From Yersinia massiliensis CCUG 53443 (lineage in GTDB: Bacteria; Pseudomonadota; Gammaproteobacteria; Enterobacterales; Enterobacteriaceae), in assembly GCF_000312485.1 (NCBI RefSeq), contig NZ_HE997643.1, forward strand, positions 1,564,381 to 1,628,380: a DNA stretch of 64,000 bases, in the 5' to 3' direction. This document shows, piece by piece, positions 18,070 through 27,722 of this stretch. The notes beneath the pieces were generated by a model. The model ran no database searches. It was not told where the DNA came from and saw only the letters and a program-made list of their open reading frames with translations. How positions within the stretch are numbered: position 1 is the first letter of the stretch; each line of letters opens with the position of its first letter. Made by a program: the position numbers and the translations under genes.

Positions 18070-18168
18070 ACTTGGTTTCAAGTTGCAGGTAGGTGATCCC
18101 CAGGAGCTGACTCAAGTCAGTGACTGGGGTGAGTGAGTGCAGCCAACACCGCTGCAAATTGAAAGGTG
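18070..18168. repeat. ERIC-type palindromic element between pduE and pduG
   Basis: The gap holds an imperfect palindrome whose centre is TGACTCAAGTCA, flanked by GATCCCCAGGAGC on the left and GTGACTGGGGTGAG on the right, the ERIC core. Outer arms are TTTCAAGTTGCAG (18077-18089) and CTGCAAATTGAAA (18152-18164). It is transcribed as part of the operon and could form a long hairpin upstream of pduG. The pduG ribosome-binding site AGGGGAAG lies just outside the right arm. Confidence 0.85.
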
Positions 18169-18180
18169 AAGGGGAAGAAT

Positions 18181-20010
18181 ATGGGCCGCTACATCGTCGG
18201 CGTCGACATCGGAAACTCATCAACGGAAGTGGCATTGGCTACTTGCGCAGTTGATGGTCAGTTGCAGTTTGTCACCAGCGCCCTCACCGAAACCACCGGT
18301 ATCAAAGGGACGCAACGTAACATTTTCGGCATCAACAAAGCGCTGGCCTTGTTGACGGAAAAGGCCGGTATCGCACTGAGCGATATCAGTCTGATTCGTA
18401 TTAACGAGGCAACGCCGGTGATTGGCGATGTGGCGATGGAAACCATTACTGAAACCATCATCACGGAATCCACCATGATCGGCCACAACCCTAAAACCCC
18501 CGGTGGGCTGGGATTAGGGGTGGGGCTCACTATCACCATTGATGAACTGGTCACCCGCGATCCGACCCAACCTTACATTTTAGTGGTGCCTGCCACGGTT
18601 GATTTTGCCGATGTGGCGGCAATCGTCAATGCGGCAAAGGGTGCTGGATACCGCATCACGGCGATTATTTTACAGCGGGATGATGGTGTCTTGGTCAGCA
18701 ACCGCCTCACTCACCCACTGCCGATCGTCGATGAAGTGCTGTATATCGACCGCATCCCCATGGGCATGTTGGCCGCAGTTGAAGTGGCGATGCCGGGCCA
18801 AGTGATTGAAACCCTCTCTAACCCTTATGGTATTGCCACTGTTTTTGAACTTAATGCCGAAGAAACCAAAAACATCGTTCCGGTGGCGCGCGCCTTGATT
18901 GGCACACGTTCTGCAGTGGTGGTGAAAACACCGGAAGGGGACGTTAAAGCACGATCCATTCCGGCTGGTCATTTGGTGCTCTTTGCCGATGGCCGCACCG
19001 TGCAGGTCGATGTTGCGACGGGCAGTGAAGCCATTATGACGGCAGTGAACAGCTTCCGGCATTTGGACAATGTGAGCGGTGAAGCGGGCACCAATATTGG
19101 TGGCATGCTCGAACACGTGCGCCAAACCATGGCAGAACTGACCAACAAACCGACCAATGAAATCTTCATTCAAGACTTGCTGGCTGTCGACACGGCAGTG
19201 CCGGTCAATGTCATTGGGGGTTTGGCGGGCGAGTTCTCTCTTGAGCAAGCGGTGGGTATCGCCTCCATGGTGAAATCTGATCGCCTGCAAATGGCGCATA
19301 TCGCCAGTGAAATCGAAAAGACATTAGGTATTGATGTTCAGGTCGGGGGGGCGGAAGCCGAAGCGGCGATACTCGGCGCGCTGACCACACCAGGGACGCG
19401 ACGGCCACTCGCCATCCTCGATTTAGGGGCAGGCTCGACCGATGCCTCCATCATCAATGCCCAAGGTCAAATCGTTGCCACACATCTGGCAGGTGCGGGC
19501 GATATGGTGACGATGATCATCGCCTCAGAACTGGATCTCCAAGACCGCTATCTGGCGGAAGACATCAAAAAGTATCCGCTCGCCAAAGTGGAAAGTTTAT
19601 TCCACCTGCGCCATGAAGACGGCAGCGTTCAGTTCTTCCCACACCCCCTCGCCCCTGAAGTTTTTGCGCGGCTGGTGGTGGTGAAACCGGAAGGACTGGT
19701 GCCACTACCGGGTGATTACGCACTGGAAAAAGTTCGCAATATTCGCCGCTCCGCAAAAGAGCGGGTGTTTGTGACCAATGCGCTGCGAGCCCTGCGCCAA
19801 GTTAGCCCAACCGGCAATATCCGCGATATCCCCTTCGTGGTGCTGGTGGGCGGCTCGTCACTGGATTTCGAGGTTCCGCAATTGGTCACCGATGCCCTCT
19901 CCCACTTCAAGCTAGTGGCGGGTCGCGGCAACATTCGCGCCGTTGAAGGCCCACGTAATGCCGTGGCAACGGGTCTGATTTTGGCTTTTCAACGGGAGCG
20001 TAATGTATGA
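18181..20010 (+). CDS. pduG: Diol dehydratase reactivase large subunit PduG
   Basis: PduG is the large subunit of the chaperone-like reactivase that releases damaged cobalamin from diol dehydratase using ATP. The 609-residue protein starts MGRYIVGVDIGNSSTEVAL, an actin/Hsp70-type phosphate-binding loop, and has a second one in ILDLGAGSTDASI. The ATG at 18181 is chosen because AGGGGAAG precedes it; an in-frame GTG at 18166 lies in the repeat arm. It overlaps pduH by four bases. Confidence 0.97.
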   Translation: MGRYIVGVDIGNSSTEVALATCAVDGQLQFVTSALTETTGIKGTQRNIFGINKALALLTEKAGIALSDISLIRINEATPVIGDVAMETITETIITESTMIGHNPKTPGGLGLGVGLTITIDELVTRDPTQPYILVVPATVDFADVAAIVNAAKGAGYRITAIILQRDDGVLVSNRLTHPLPIVDEVLYIDRIPMGMLAAVEVAMPGQVIETLSNPYGIATVFELNAEETKNIVPVARALIGTRSAVVVKTPEGDVKARSIPAGHLVLFADGRTVQVDVATGSEAIMTAVNSFRHLDNVSGEAGTNIGGMLEHVRQTMAELTNKPTNEIFIQDLLAVDTAVPVNVIGGLAGEFSLEQAVGIASMVKSDRLQMAHIASEIEKTLGIDVQVGGAEAEAAILGALTTPGTRRPLAILDLGAGSTDASIINAQGQIVATHLAGAGDMVTMIIASELDLQDRYLAEDIKKYPLAKVESLFHLRHEDGSVQFFPHPLAPEVFARLVVVKPEGLVPLPGDYALEKVRNIRRSAKERVFVTNALRALRQVSPTGNIRDIPFVVLVGGSSLDFEVPQLVTDALSHFKLVAGRGNIRAVEGPRNAVATGLILAFQRERNV

Positions 20011-20357
20011 ATTTCGCCAATGACGCTCCCGCTATCGTGATCAGTCTCACCACGCCAACGCCGCCTGAGGTTTGGCATCAGGTATTGCTGGGCATTGAGG
20101 AAGAAGGCATTCCTTGGCAATGGCAACAAGACGAAGAAGGCGATGCCATTCTCCGTGCATGGCAGGCCGCCACCCGCTCGCCGTTATTGGTGGGTCTCGC
20201 CTGTTCTGCTGACGAAGTGGTGGTGCATTTTCGTCATTTACCGCCCACCAACCCGCTGTTCCGGTTGGCATGGGCGCAAAACGATGACCAATTACGGCAG
20301 CTTGGTAACAACGCCGCCCGACTGGTTAAAGGTTTACCGTTTAAGTCATCTCCATAA
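20007..20357 (+). CDS. pduH: Diol dehydratase reactivase small subunit PduH
   Basis: PduH is the small subunit that swaps with the dehydratase beta subunit during reactivation. The 116-residue protein has the family features [19 protein letters not shown] and [21 protein letters not shown]. Its ATG overlaps the pduG stop codon (ATGA), consistent with production as a complex. Length agrees with Salmonella PduH. Confidence 0.96.
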   Translation: MNFANDAPAIVISLTTPTPPEVWHQVLLGIEEEGIPWQWQQDEEGDAILRAWQAATRSPLLVGLACSADEVVVHFRHLPPTNPLFRLAWAQNDDQLRQLGNNAARLVKGLPFKSSP

Positions 20358-20380
20358 CCCCAAAAAGGATAAATGAACTC

Positions 20381-20656
20381 ATGAACAACGCATTAGGTTT
20401 AGTCGAAACCAAAGGTCTGGTCGCTGCTATCGAAGCGGCTGATGCCATGGTCAAGTCTGCCAACGTCCAACTGGTGGGCTACGAAAAAATCGGTTCCGGT
20501 TTGGTCACTGTCATGGTGCGCGGGGATGTTGGTGCCGTCAAAGCCGCAGTCGATGCCGGTTCTGTTGCCGCCAGTGCGGTGGGTGAAGTGATGTCCTGCC
20601 ATGTCATCCCGCGCCCACACAGCGATGTAGAAGCTATTTTACCGACCTCCGCCTAA
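20381..20656 (+). CDS. pduJ: Microcompartment shell hexamer PduJ
   Basis: PduJ is the second abundant hexameric shell protein. The 91-residue single BMC domain is nearly identical to PduA over its first 85 residues, but ends in EAILPTSA without the PduA tail. Placement after pduGH and before pduK matches Salmonella. The close match to pduA makes this pair a possible site for gene conversion. Confidence 0.97.
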   Translation: MNNALGLVETKGLVAAIEAADAMVKSANVQLVGYEKIGSGLVTVMVRGDVGAVKAAVDAGSVAASAVGEVMSCHVIPRPHSDVEAILPTSA

Positions 20657-20677
20657 GGGTAAGACGAGGAGCACAGC

Positions 20678-21301
20678 GTGAAAACGTCACTGGGTTTACT
20701 TGAAGTTAGCGGTCTAGCGCTGGCTATCGGCGCGGCGGATGCCATGGCGAAAGCCGCATCCGTCAACCTGATCGGAATAGAAAAAACCAACGGCTCCGGC
20801 TGGATGTTAATCCGCCTAACCGGTGATGTGGCTTCAGTACAGGCGGCAATCAGTACCGGTGCCGCCTTTGCCGAACAGCATCATGGGCTGGTTTCCCGTG
20901 CGGTGTTAGCCCGTCCGGCAGATAGCTTGATGGCTTATTGGCAAGCCCCCACCGAGGCGATCACTGTCGAGGTGCAAGTGACCCTCGACCCTGTGAATGA
21001 GCCGGTGAGTGAAGGGGTCAGTGAGTTAGCAGTCGAAGTAGAAGTAGTAGAAGTAAAAAAAGCAGAAGCGCCTGCCATTGATGAGGCGCAAACCGAAGAA
21101 GTCGATGCTCCCAAACCGGCTGAGACGGCGACCGATGATGCGCCGGATACGGTGGTGAGTATCGAAAAAAAACGGATAGAAAGTGAGGCTCTGCAAGCGC
21201 CTCGTGTGAGTTGCAATCTTTGCCTCGATCCCGCTTGCCGACGCCATAAAGGTGAACCTCGCTTTCGTTGTATCCACTTGGGTAAACGAGGAAAAGTCTG
21301 A
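20678..21301 (+). CDS. pduK: Microcompartment shell protein PduK with C-terminal metal-binding tail
   Basis: PduK is a minor shell protein. The 207-residue protein has an N-terminal BMC domain (about 1-90), an acidic Glu/Val/Ala/Pro-rich linker, and a C-terminal cysteine motif CNLCLDPACRRHKGEPRFRC that probably holds an iron-sulfur cluster. The start is GTG at 20678 with AGGAG upstream. The linker contains GAAGTA repeats (about 21035-21054), an A7 tract and an A8 tract at 21165-21172, all before the metal motif, so slippage would remove the tail. Its stop overlaps the pduL start. Confidence 0.94.
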   Translation: MKTSLGLLEVSGLALAIGAADAMAKAASVNLIGIEKTNGSGWMLIRLTGDVASVQAAISTGAAFAEQHHGLVSRAVLARPADSLMAYWQAPTEAITVEVQVTLDPVNEPVSEGVSELAVEVEVVEVKKAEAPAIDEAQTEEVDAPKPAETATDDAPDTVVSIEKKRIESEALQAPRVSCNLCLDPACRRHKGEPRFRCIHLGKRGKV

Positions 21302-21948
21302 TGGAAAAAGCGTTACTGGAACCCGTTGTCAGTAAGATCCTCGACGAAATGCGTCTTCGTCCGATCCCGCTTGGGGTTTCCAATCGACACCTGCATCTCT
21401 CGGCGCAAGATTACCAACGGCTGTTCCCTGAGCAGCCACTGCTGGAGAAAAAGGCGCTGCTGCAACCGGGCCAATATGCCGCCGAACAGACGGTCACGTT
21501 GGTTGGGCCAAAAGGCAGCCTGAAAAACGTGCGTATCCTTGGGCCATTGCGTAGCCAAAGTCAGGTAGAAATCTCTCGTACCGACGCGCGCACGCTGGGG
21601 ATCAATGCGCCCCTGCGCATGTCCGGCAACTTGGAAGGGACACCGGCTATTCGTCTTGTCAGCCCCTACGGCGAAGTGGAATTGCCTCATGGCGTGATTG
21701 TGGCGCTGCGGCACATTCATATGTCGCCGCTGGATGCTTTGATCTACCGAGTGAAGCACGGTGACCGAGTACAAGTGGCGATTCAAGGCAGTGGTCGCCG
21801 CCTGATTATGGATGATGTGGCCATTCGCGTTTCACCCCAAATGAAACTGGAAATGCACATCGATACCGACGAGGCCAATGCAGCAGGCGCAGATGATCCC
21901 GCCGCGTTTGCCACGCTTTTGATGCCATCACGGACAGCGCAATCATGA
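21301..21948 (+). CDS. pduL: Phosphate propanoyltransferase PduL
   Basis: PduL moves the propionyl group from CoA to phosphate inside the microcompartment, regenerating CoA for PduP. The 215-residue protein begins with MEKALLEPVVSKILDEMR, an encapsulation-type helix, followed by the catalytic histidine motifs NRHLHLS (His30, His32) and RHIHMSP. The family is unrelated to the housekeeping Pta. It overlaps pduK and pduM by one and four bases. Confidence 0.97.
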   Translation: MEKALLEPVVSKILDEMRLRPIPLGVSNRHLHLSAQDYQRLFPEQPLLEKKALLQPGQYAAEQTVTLVGPKGSLKNVRILGPLRSQSQVEISRTDARTLGINAPLRMSGNLEGTPAIRLVSPYGEVELPHGVIVALRHIHMSPLDALIYRVKHGDRVQVAIQGSGRRLIMDDVAIRVSPQMKLEMHIDTDEANAAGADDPAAFATLLMPSRTAQS

Positions 21949-22442
21949 CACTGACTCAGGCCCAAACCGAACAACTGGTCAGCCAGATTGTTACGCGGTT
22001 GACCGAGCGCGAACGTAGGGTTCACGCCTTGCTGCTGCCTCAGTTGCGCGCGGGTCTGGAACCCTGGGTATTCGTGCGCCATGCCACGCTGCATCTGATG
22101 TTGCCGGATCTGGCGTTTATGCATCGGCTGGCGCAGTCCGATAGTCAATGTCCGGCGGTCAATGCCCTCAATGAGGCGTGGTCTTGGGGCATGAAAGTGC
22201 ATATCAGTTTGCATCGCCAACTATTGGCAGCTTTACCCGCGGCGGCACTGCGCCGTATGCCGCTGAGTTTGAGTGACAACCAAGGTGTCGCGGTGCGCTT
22301 GCACGCGGGTCGTGTGCTGGGTTATCGCGATATCGCCACTCTCTCTTCCGGCTGGCTGCTGATTGATGCTCATACGCTGGTTACACCGCTGGCACAAGAC
22401 ACCGTATCAGCCCGTCATATTCAACTGTTAAGGCAGGAGTAA
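21945..22442 (+). CDS. pduM: Microcompartment assembly protein PduM
   Basis: PduM is a structural protein needed for proper Pdu microcompartment formation in Salmonella; its biochemical role is not known. The 165-residue protein starts MTLTQAQTEQLVSQIVTRL, an amphipathic helix. The assignment rests on position between pduL and pduN and on length. It overlaps pduL by ATGA. Confidence 0.9.
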   Translation: MTLTQAQTEQLVSQIVTRLTERERRVHALLLPQLRAGLEPWVFVRHATLHLMLPDLAFMHRLAQSDSQCPAVNALNEAWSWGMKVHISLHRQLLAALPAAALRRMPLSLSDNQGVAVRLHAGRVLGYRDIATLSSGWLLIDAHTLVTPLAQDTVSARHIQLLRQE

Positions 22443-22445
22443 ATC

Positions 22446-22721
22446 ATGCAACTGGCCAGAGTGGTAGGTTCCGTCGTCTCAACGCAAAAGTCACCAACGC
22501 TGATTGGGAAAAAGTTGCTGCTGGTGCGCCGTGTCGCCGGTGATGGCTCACTGCCGCCAGACAGCAAAACGCCGGATGAAGTGGCGGTCGATTCTGTCGG
22601 CGCGGGTCAGGGAGAACTGGTGCTACTGGCGGGCGGCTCCAGTGCCAGACGTGTGTTTGCTGAGCCGAATGATGCCATCGATCTGGCGATTGTCGCCATC
22701 GTTGATGAATGCGCTTACTGA
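22446..22721 (+). CDS. pduN: Microcompartment vertex pentamer PduN
   Basis: PduN belongs to the EutN/CcmL family, which forms pentamers that cap the shell vertices. The 91-residue protein begins [19 protein letters not shown] and contains [20 protein letters not shown], the conserved family segment. The 3' end, encoding VDECAY, belongs to a short direct repeat that continues into the gap before pduO. Confidence 0.95.
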   Translation: MQLARVVGSVVSTQKSPTLIGKKLLLVRRVAGDGSLPPDSKTPDEVAVDSVGAGQGELVLLAGGSSARRVFAEPNDAIDLAIVAIVDECAY

Positions 22722-22756
22722 TGATGAGCGCGCGTCGTGATGAGTGCGCTTTCTGA
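22703..22756. repeat. Three short direct repeats at the pduN-pduO junction
   Basis: TGATGAATGCGCTTACT, TGATGAGCGCGCGTCG and TGATGAGTGCGCTTTCT start at about 22703 (first base differs), 22722 and 22738. The first is the end of pduN. This suggests that the 69-base gap before pduO grew by duplication of the gene end. No function is evident. Confidence 0.5.
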
Positions 22757-22790
22757 CCTTGAATAACCTGACAGATAGAACGGTGATTTT

Positions 22791-23810
22791 ATGAGCATCT
22801 ATACCAAGACGGGCGACGCGGGCACTACTGCCCTGTTCACCGGACAACGGGTAAAAAAGAGTCACCCACGGGTGGAAACTTACGGCACGTTAGATGAACT
22901 CAATGCCGCACTGAGTTTGTGCGCCCGAGTGATGCAAGGTGAAGAGAACCGTCAATTAATTGATGCGGTACAGCATCAACTGTTTTATTTCAGCGCCGAA
23001 TTAGCCAGCGAAGGCATTGAAGTTCCTCCCGTTGGGCGTAAAAGCATCAGCGAGCAGGACATCCACGCACTCGAACAAGCGGTAGACCGCTGCATGGCGC
23101 AGTTGCCACCGGTCAAAGGATTTATTCTGCCCGGCGATACCGAAGCCGGTAGCCGTTTACATTTTGCCCGCACATTAGCGCGGCGCTGTGAACGACGTTT
23201 GATTGAACTGGCCGAACAAGTCCCCGTGCGCTCGGTGCTGTTGCAGTATCTCAACCGGTTATCTGATTGCCTGTATGCATTGGCCCGCGACGAAGACCAG
23301 CGCCAACAGTTGCAACAAACCGCGCAGACCGTGCTGGCCCGTTATTTGGCTGCCACCCAGGAGACTCAGCCCGCCACAAAAACGCGACCTAGCGCGACGG
23401 GGCTGGGATTTTCCGATGTTCATCAGTTAGTTAAGTTGGCGGTTGAAGCCGCCATGACATTAGGTATTGCGGTGGTTGTCGCCCTGACTGACCGCCACGG
23501 CAATCTCATCATGACCTACCGTATGCCCGATACCTTGCTGGTCAGCAGCGAGTTGGCCCCGAAAAAAGCGTGGACCGCCGTTGCCCTCAAAGCAGCCACT
23601 CATCAACTCAGCAGCGCCGTTCAACCGGGGGCTGACTTGTTCCAACTGGAAGCCAGCACCGGCGGCAAAGTGGTGAGTTTTGGTGGCGGTTACCCCCTGT
23701 GGCGTGATGGCCAATTGGTGGGCGGTTTAGGCATCAGCGGCGGTAGCGTCGAACAAGATATGCACATAGCAGAAGCGGCCATATCGGCTTTACACCTGAG
23801 GAATGAATAA
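22791..23810 (+). CDS. pduO: Corrinoid adenosyltransferase PduO
   Basis: PduO makes adenosylcobalamin from cob(I)alamin and ATP, regenerating the cofactor for PduCDE. The 339-residue protein has an N-terminal PduO-type adenosyltransferase domain (about 1-185) with the ATP loop YTKTGDAGTTALFTG, and a C-terminal heme-binding HbpS-like domain (about 205-335) with AMTLGIAVVVALTDRHGNLI. Its stop shares a base with the pduP start. Confidence 0.97.
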   Translation: MSIYTKTGDAGTTALFTGQRVKKSHPRVETYGTLDELNAALSLCARVMQGEENRQLIDAVQHQLFYFSAELASEGIEVPPVGRKSISEQDIHALEQAVDRCMAQLPPVKGFILPGDTEAGSRLHFARTLARRCERRLIELAEQVPVRSVLLQYLNRLSDCLYALARDEDQRQQLQQTAQTVLARYLAATQETQPATKTRPSATGLGFSDVHQLVKLAVEAAMTLGIAVVVALTDRHGNLIMTYRMPDTLLVSSELAPKKAWTAVALKAATHQLSSAVQPGADLFQLEASTGGKVVSFGGGYPLWRDGQLVGGLGISGGSVEQDMHIAEAAISALHLRNE

Positions 23811-25198
23811 TGAATACCAATGATCTTGAAACTCTCATTCGCACTATCCTCACCGAGCAACTGACGCCAGCTACTGCGTCTGCCTCCAGCGCTATTTTTG
23901 CCAGCGTGGATGAAGCAGTCAATGCCGCTCACAGCGCCTTTTTGCGCTATCAGCAAAGCCCGATGAAAACCCGCAGCGCCATTATTAGCGCCCTGCGTGA
24001 ACAACTCAAACCCCAGTTAGCCTCACTGTCAGAACGCGGTGCCAGCGAAACGGGCATGGGCAATAAAGAAGATAAATACCTCAAAAACAAAGCCGCACTG
24101 GAAAACACCCCCGGTATTGAAGACTTGTCCACCACTGCCCTGACCGGCGACGGCGGCATGGTGTTATTCGAATATTCACCGTTCGGTGTGATTGGCTCCG
24201 TGGCTCCGAGCACTAACCCGACTGAAACCATCATCAATAACAGCATCAGCATGTTGGCTGCCGGTAATGCGGTTTATTTCAGCCCGCATCCTGGCGCGAA
24301 AGCCGTATCACTGGATTTAATTGCCCAAATTGAAGCCATCATTTTCAACAGTTGTGGCATCCGCAATTTAGTGGTGACCGTGCAAGAACCTAGCTTTGAA
24401 GCGACCCAACAGATGATGGCCCACGACAAAATCCCGTTGTTGGCGATCACCGGCGGGCCCGCCATTGTGGCGATGGGCATGAAGAGCGGCAAAAAAGTGA
24501 TTGGTGCTGGTGCCGGTAACCCACCTTGTCTGGTGGATGAAACCGCCGAGTTGGCAAAAGCGGCGCAAGATATCGTCTCTGGCGCATCCTTCGACTACAA
24601 CCTGCCGTGCATCGCAGAGAAAAGCCTGATTGTGGTGGAGAGTGTCGCCGACCGTTTATTACAGCAGATGCAAGCCTTCGATGCGTTACTGATCAGTAAC
24701 CCGCAAGATGTCGACAGCCTGCGTAAAGCTTGCCTGACACCTCAAGGCCACGCCAATAAAAATCTGGTGGGGAAAAGCCCAAATGAGCTGCTGAAAGCCG
24801 CCGGTTTGGCTTGCCCAGCCAAAGCCCCACGCCTGTTGCTGGTTGAAGTCGCCGGTGACGATCCCTTGGTGACCACTGAACAATTGATGCCGCTGTTACC
24901 GGTGGTGCGCGTAAAGGATTTTGATGCCGCGCTGACGCTGGCACTGCAAGTGGAAGGCGGCCTGCATCATACCGCGACCATGCACTCGCAAAATGTCTCG
25001 CGCCTGAATCTGGCGGCTCGCCTGTTGCAGACCTCCATTTTTGTTAAAAACGGCCCATCTTATGCCGGTATCGGTGTCGGTGGCGAAGGCTTTACCACCT
25101 TTACTATCGCCACACCAACCGGTGAAGGCACCACGTCTGCCCGCACCTTTGCGCGCCAACGTCGCTGTGTGCTGACTAACGGCTTCTCCATTCGCTGA
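23810..25198 (+). CDS. pduP: CoA-acylating propionaldehyde dehydrogenase PduP
   Basis: PduP oxidises propionaldehyde to propionyl-CoA with NAD+. The 462-residue protein begins MNTNDLETLIRTILTEQL, the classic PduP encapsulation peptide, then a linker and an aldehyde dehydrogenase domain. The catalytic cysteine is expected at Cys267 in NLPCIAEKS, and GAGAGNPPCLVDETAEL is a family segment. The product passes to PduL and PduW. Confidence 0.98.
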   Translation: MNTNDLETLIRTILTEQLTPATASASSAIFASVDEAVNAAHSAFLRYQQSPMKTRSAIISALREQLKPQLASLSERGASETGMGNKEDKYLKNKAALENTPGIEDLSTTALTGDGGMVLFEYSPFGVIGSVAPSTNPTETIINNSISMLAAGNAVYFSPHPGAKAVSLDLIAQIEAIIFNSCGIRNLVVTVQEPSFEATQQMMAHDKIPLLAITGGPAIVAMGMKSGKKVIGAGAGNPPCLVDETAELAKAAQDIVSGASFDYNLPCIAEKSLIVVESVADRLLQQMQAFDALLISNPQDVDSLRKACLTPQGHANKNLVGKSPNELLKAAGLACPAKAPRLLLVEVAGDDPLVTTEQLMPLLPVVRVKDFDAALTLALQVEGGLHHTATMHSQNVSRLNLAARLLQTSIFVKNGPSYAGIGVGGEGFTTFTIATPTGEGTTSARTFARQRRCVLTNGFSIR

Positions 25199-25208
25199 GC
25201 GAGGACGT

Positions 25209-26324
25209 ATGAAGACTTTTTTCCTGCAAACACGCATTTATAGCGGGGAAGGCAGCCTCAAGGTGCTGCAACGCTTCCATCAGCGCAAAATCTGGATCAT
25301 TTGCGATGGCTTTCTGGCCACCTCGCCGCTGTTAGATCGCTTAAAACAAGCGCTGCCTGCGGATAACCAGATCAGCCTGTTCAGCGACATTACGCCGGAC
25401 CCGAATATCAGCACCGTGGTGAAAGGGATTGAGCAGATGCAAGCCCTGCACCCCGATGTAGTGATCGGGTTTGGTGGCGGTTCGGCATTGGACGCGGCGA
25501 AAGCCATTGTCTGGTTTAGCCGTCAGCAAGGGCTGGAGATTGAAACCTGTATCGCGATCCCGACCACCAGCGGCACCGGTTCCGAAGTCACTAGCGCTTG
25601 CGTGATCAGCGATCCAGAGAAAAGCATTAAATATCCGCTGTTTGACGATGAAATATATCCCGATATCGCCATTTTAGATCCGGCACTGGTGGTCACTGTG
25701 CCACCGGTTATCACCGCCAATACCGGATTAGATGTGCTGACGCATGCGCTGGAGGCCTATGTTTCACCGCGTGCGAGTGATTTCACCGATGCACTGGCCG
25801 AAAAAGCGGTGCAACTGGTGTTTCGCCATTTGGCGACGGCCTGCAAAAAAGGTGATTGCCTGATCACTCGCGGCAAGATGCATAACGCCTCAACACTGGC
25901 GGGCATGGCATTTAGTCAGGCAGGGCTCGGCATCAATCACGCCATTGCACACCAATTGGGCGGTCAGTTCCATATCGCCCACGGGTTAGCCAATGCCTTG
26001 CTGCTGGTGCCGGTGATTCGCTTTAACGCCATCGATACACGGGCGCAGAAACGTTATGCACGATTGGCGAAATTGTGCCATTTCAGCCCGGCAAATGCGG
26101 ATGATCGCAGCGCGGTGAATCAATTGATTCATCAGATTGAGCAGCTCAAACGCCAATGCAGTCTACCTCAGCCGTTGGCGGCGATGAAAGTCACCGAACG
26201 CGAGTTAACGCAGCGGATCCCTGACATCATCACCGCCGCGCTGGCGGATGTCACTCTGCGCACCAATCCGCGTGCGGCAGATGACAAAGCGATTCGTGGC
26301 ATCGTCGAGGCGCTTTATGAATGA
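25209..26324 (+). CDS. pduQ: 1-Propanol dehydrogenase PduQ
   Basis: PduQ reduces propionaldehyde to 1-propanol and recycles NADH within the microcompartment. The 371-residue protein is an iron-type alcohol dehydrogenase with GFGGGSALDAAKAI (NAD-binding) and the metal-binding region GLGINHAIAHQLGGQFHIAH. GAGG-type purines precede the ATG. Its last eight bases overlap pduS. Confidence 0.97.
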   Translation: MKTFFLQTRIYSGEGSLKVLQRFHQRKIWIICDGFLATSPLLDRLKQALPADNQISLFSDITPDPNISTVVKGIEQMQALHPDVVIGFGGGSALDAAKAIVWFSRQQGLEIETCIAIPTTSGTGSEVTSACVISDPEKSIKYPLFDDEIYPDIAILDPALVVTVPPVITANTGLDVLTHALEAYVSPRASDFTDALAEKAVQLVFRHLATACKKGDCLITRGKMHNASTLAGMAFSQAGLGINHAIAHQLGGQFHIAHGLANALLLVPVIRFNAIDTRAQKRYARLAKLCHFSPANADDRSAVNQLIHQIEQLKRQCSLPQPLAAMKVTERELTQRIPDIITAALADVTLRTNPRAADDKAIRGIVEALYE

Positions 26325-27720
26325 TCTGCAAATGCCACTGGCCCCGTTACTGAGCGCCCCCCTCGCCTGCGGTGAATTAGCGCAGTGCGATGCCGCAACT
26401 ATTCAGCAGCGGGTACGCGATGCTGGGGTGGTGGGTGCCGGCGGCGCGGGATTCCCCACCGCGGTAAAATTGCAAGCGCAAGCTGAAATCTTTCTGGTTA
26501 ATGCCGCCGAATGTGAACCGATGCTGAAAGTGGATCAGCAATTGATACCGCGGGAAGCCGCGCGGCTGGTGCGGGGCGTGATTTATGGCATGGTCGCCAC
26601 CGGCGCACGCGAAGGCATTATTGCGCTCAAAGCCAAATATGACGCAGCCATTGCAGCGCTCACGCCGTTGCTGCCGCCGCAAATTCGGCTGCATATTTTG
26701 CCTGATGTGTACCCCGCCGGTGATGAAGTGATCACCATTTGGCTGGCAACGGGTCGCCGTGTGCCGCCTGCGGCGCTGCCAGTGAGCATCGGCGTGGTGG
26801 TCAATAACGTCCAAACCTTGCTCAATGTGGCGCGTGCCGTGGAACAGCAATGGCCTGTTACCCGCCGCACACTGACCGTCAACGGTGCGGTGGCACGGCC
26901 TTTAACGTTGACCGTGCCGCTAGGGACTTCGTTACGTGAAGTACTGGCGTTAGCGGGCGGCGCGACTGTCGACAATCCGGCCTATATCAATGGCGGGCCG
27001 ATGATGGGCCATGCCCTGCATGATCTCGATCAACCGGTGACAAAAACCACCGGTGGCTTATTGGTGCTGCCCGCGGATCACTTGTTGATCACCCGCCGCG
27101 CACGCAGTGATCAGGATGTACTCGCCATTGCCCGCGCGGTGTGCGAGCAGTGCCGGATGTGTACCGAACTTTGCCCCCGTCACCTTATTGGTCATGAATT
27201 GCCGCCGCATTTACTGGTGCGGGCGATTATTTATCAACAGGTGGCGACGCCCGATATCTTGCTGAGCGCCCTCACCTGCTCGGAATGCGGCTTATGCGAA
27301 AGCTATGCCTGTCCGGTGGATATCTCGCCAATGCGCATTAATCGGCTGCTTAAAACACAGTTGCGCGCACAGGGAGCACGTTATCAAGGGGAATTGCGTG
27401 AGGCCGATCCGATGGCCAATTACCGCATGGTGCCGATATCACGGCTGATTGCGCGGCTGGATTTGACCGACTGGTATCAACCCGCTCCCTTTATCGATTT
27501 AGACGTTGCGCCGCAACACGTGGTTATCCCGCTGCGCCAGCACATTGGTGCCGCCGCCGAGCCTGTCGTAGCGGTCGGCGAACAGGTCCAACGCGGCCAA
27601 CTGATTGGGCAGATCCCCCCTAACGCGTTGGGTGCGCCAGTGCATGCCAGTATTCGCGGCGTCGTCACGGATATCAGCGCCCACGCTATTACCCTGCGTT
27701 GCGACCATGAAGAGGAATGA
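26317..27720 (+). CDS. pduS: Cobalamin reductase PduS
   Basis: PduS is a flavin and iron-sulfur protein that reduces cobalamin for PduO. The protein of about 467 residues has an RnfC-like N-terminal region with [16 protein letters not shown] and a SLBB segment. Two cysteine clusters follow: [11 protein letters not shown] from residue 276, and [12 protein letters not shown] from residue 321. The ATG at 26317 is preferred over an in-frame ATG at 26248 that lies deep in pduQ, because it matches the usual N terminus. Confidence 0.95.
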   Translation: MNDLQMPLAPLLSAPLACGELAQCDAATIQQRVRDAGVVGAGGAGFPTAVKLQAQAEIFLVNAAECEPMLKVDQQLIPREAARLVRGVIYGMVATGAREGIIALKAKYDAAIAALTPLLPPQIRLHILPDVYPAGDEVITIWLATGRRVPPAALPVSIGVVVNNVQTLLNVARAVEQQWPVTRRTLTVNGAVARPLTLTVPLGTSLREVLALAGGATVDNPAYINGGPMMGHALHDLDQPVTKTTGGLLVLPADHLLITRRARSDQDVLAIARAVCEQCRMCTELCPRHLIGHELPPHLLVRAIIYQQVATPDILLSALTCSECGLCESYACPVDISPMRINRLLKTQLRAQGARYQGELREADPMANYRMVPISRLIARLDLTDWYQPAPFIDLDVAPQHVVIPLRQHIGAAAEPVVAVGEQVQRGQLIGQIPPNALGAPVHASIRGVVTDISAHAITLRCDHEEE

Positions 27721-27722
27721 GC

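Noticed and set aside
18670-19299. 209-codon minus-strand frame within pduG
   Set aside because: The histidine- and arginine-rich translation and lack of motifs show it is the reverse shadow of pduG.
20381-20656. pduJ as a recent duplicate of pduA
   Set aside because: The two are alike, but pduA and pduJ are separate conserved genes in pdu operons generally, so similarity alone does not show recent duplication.
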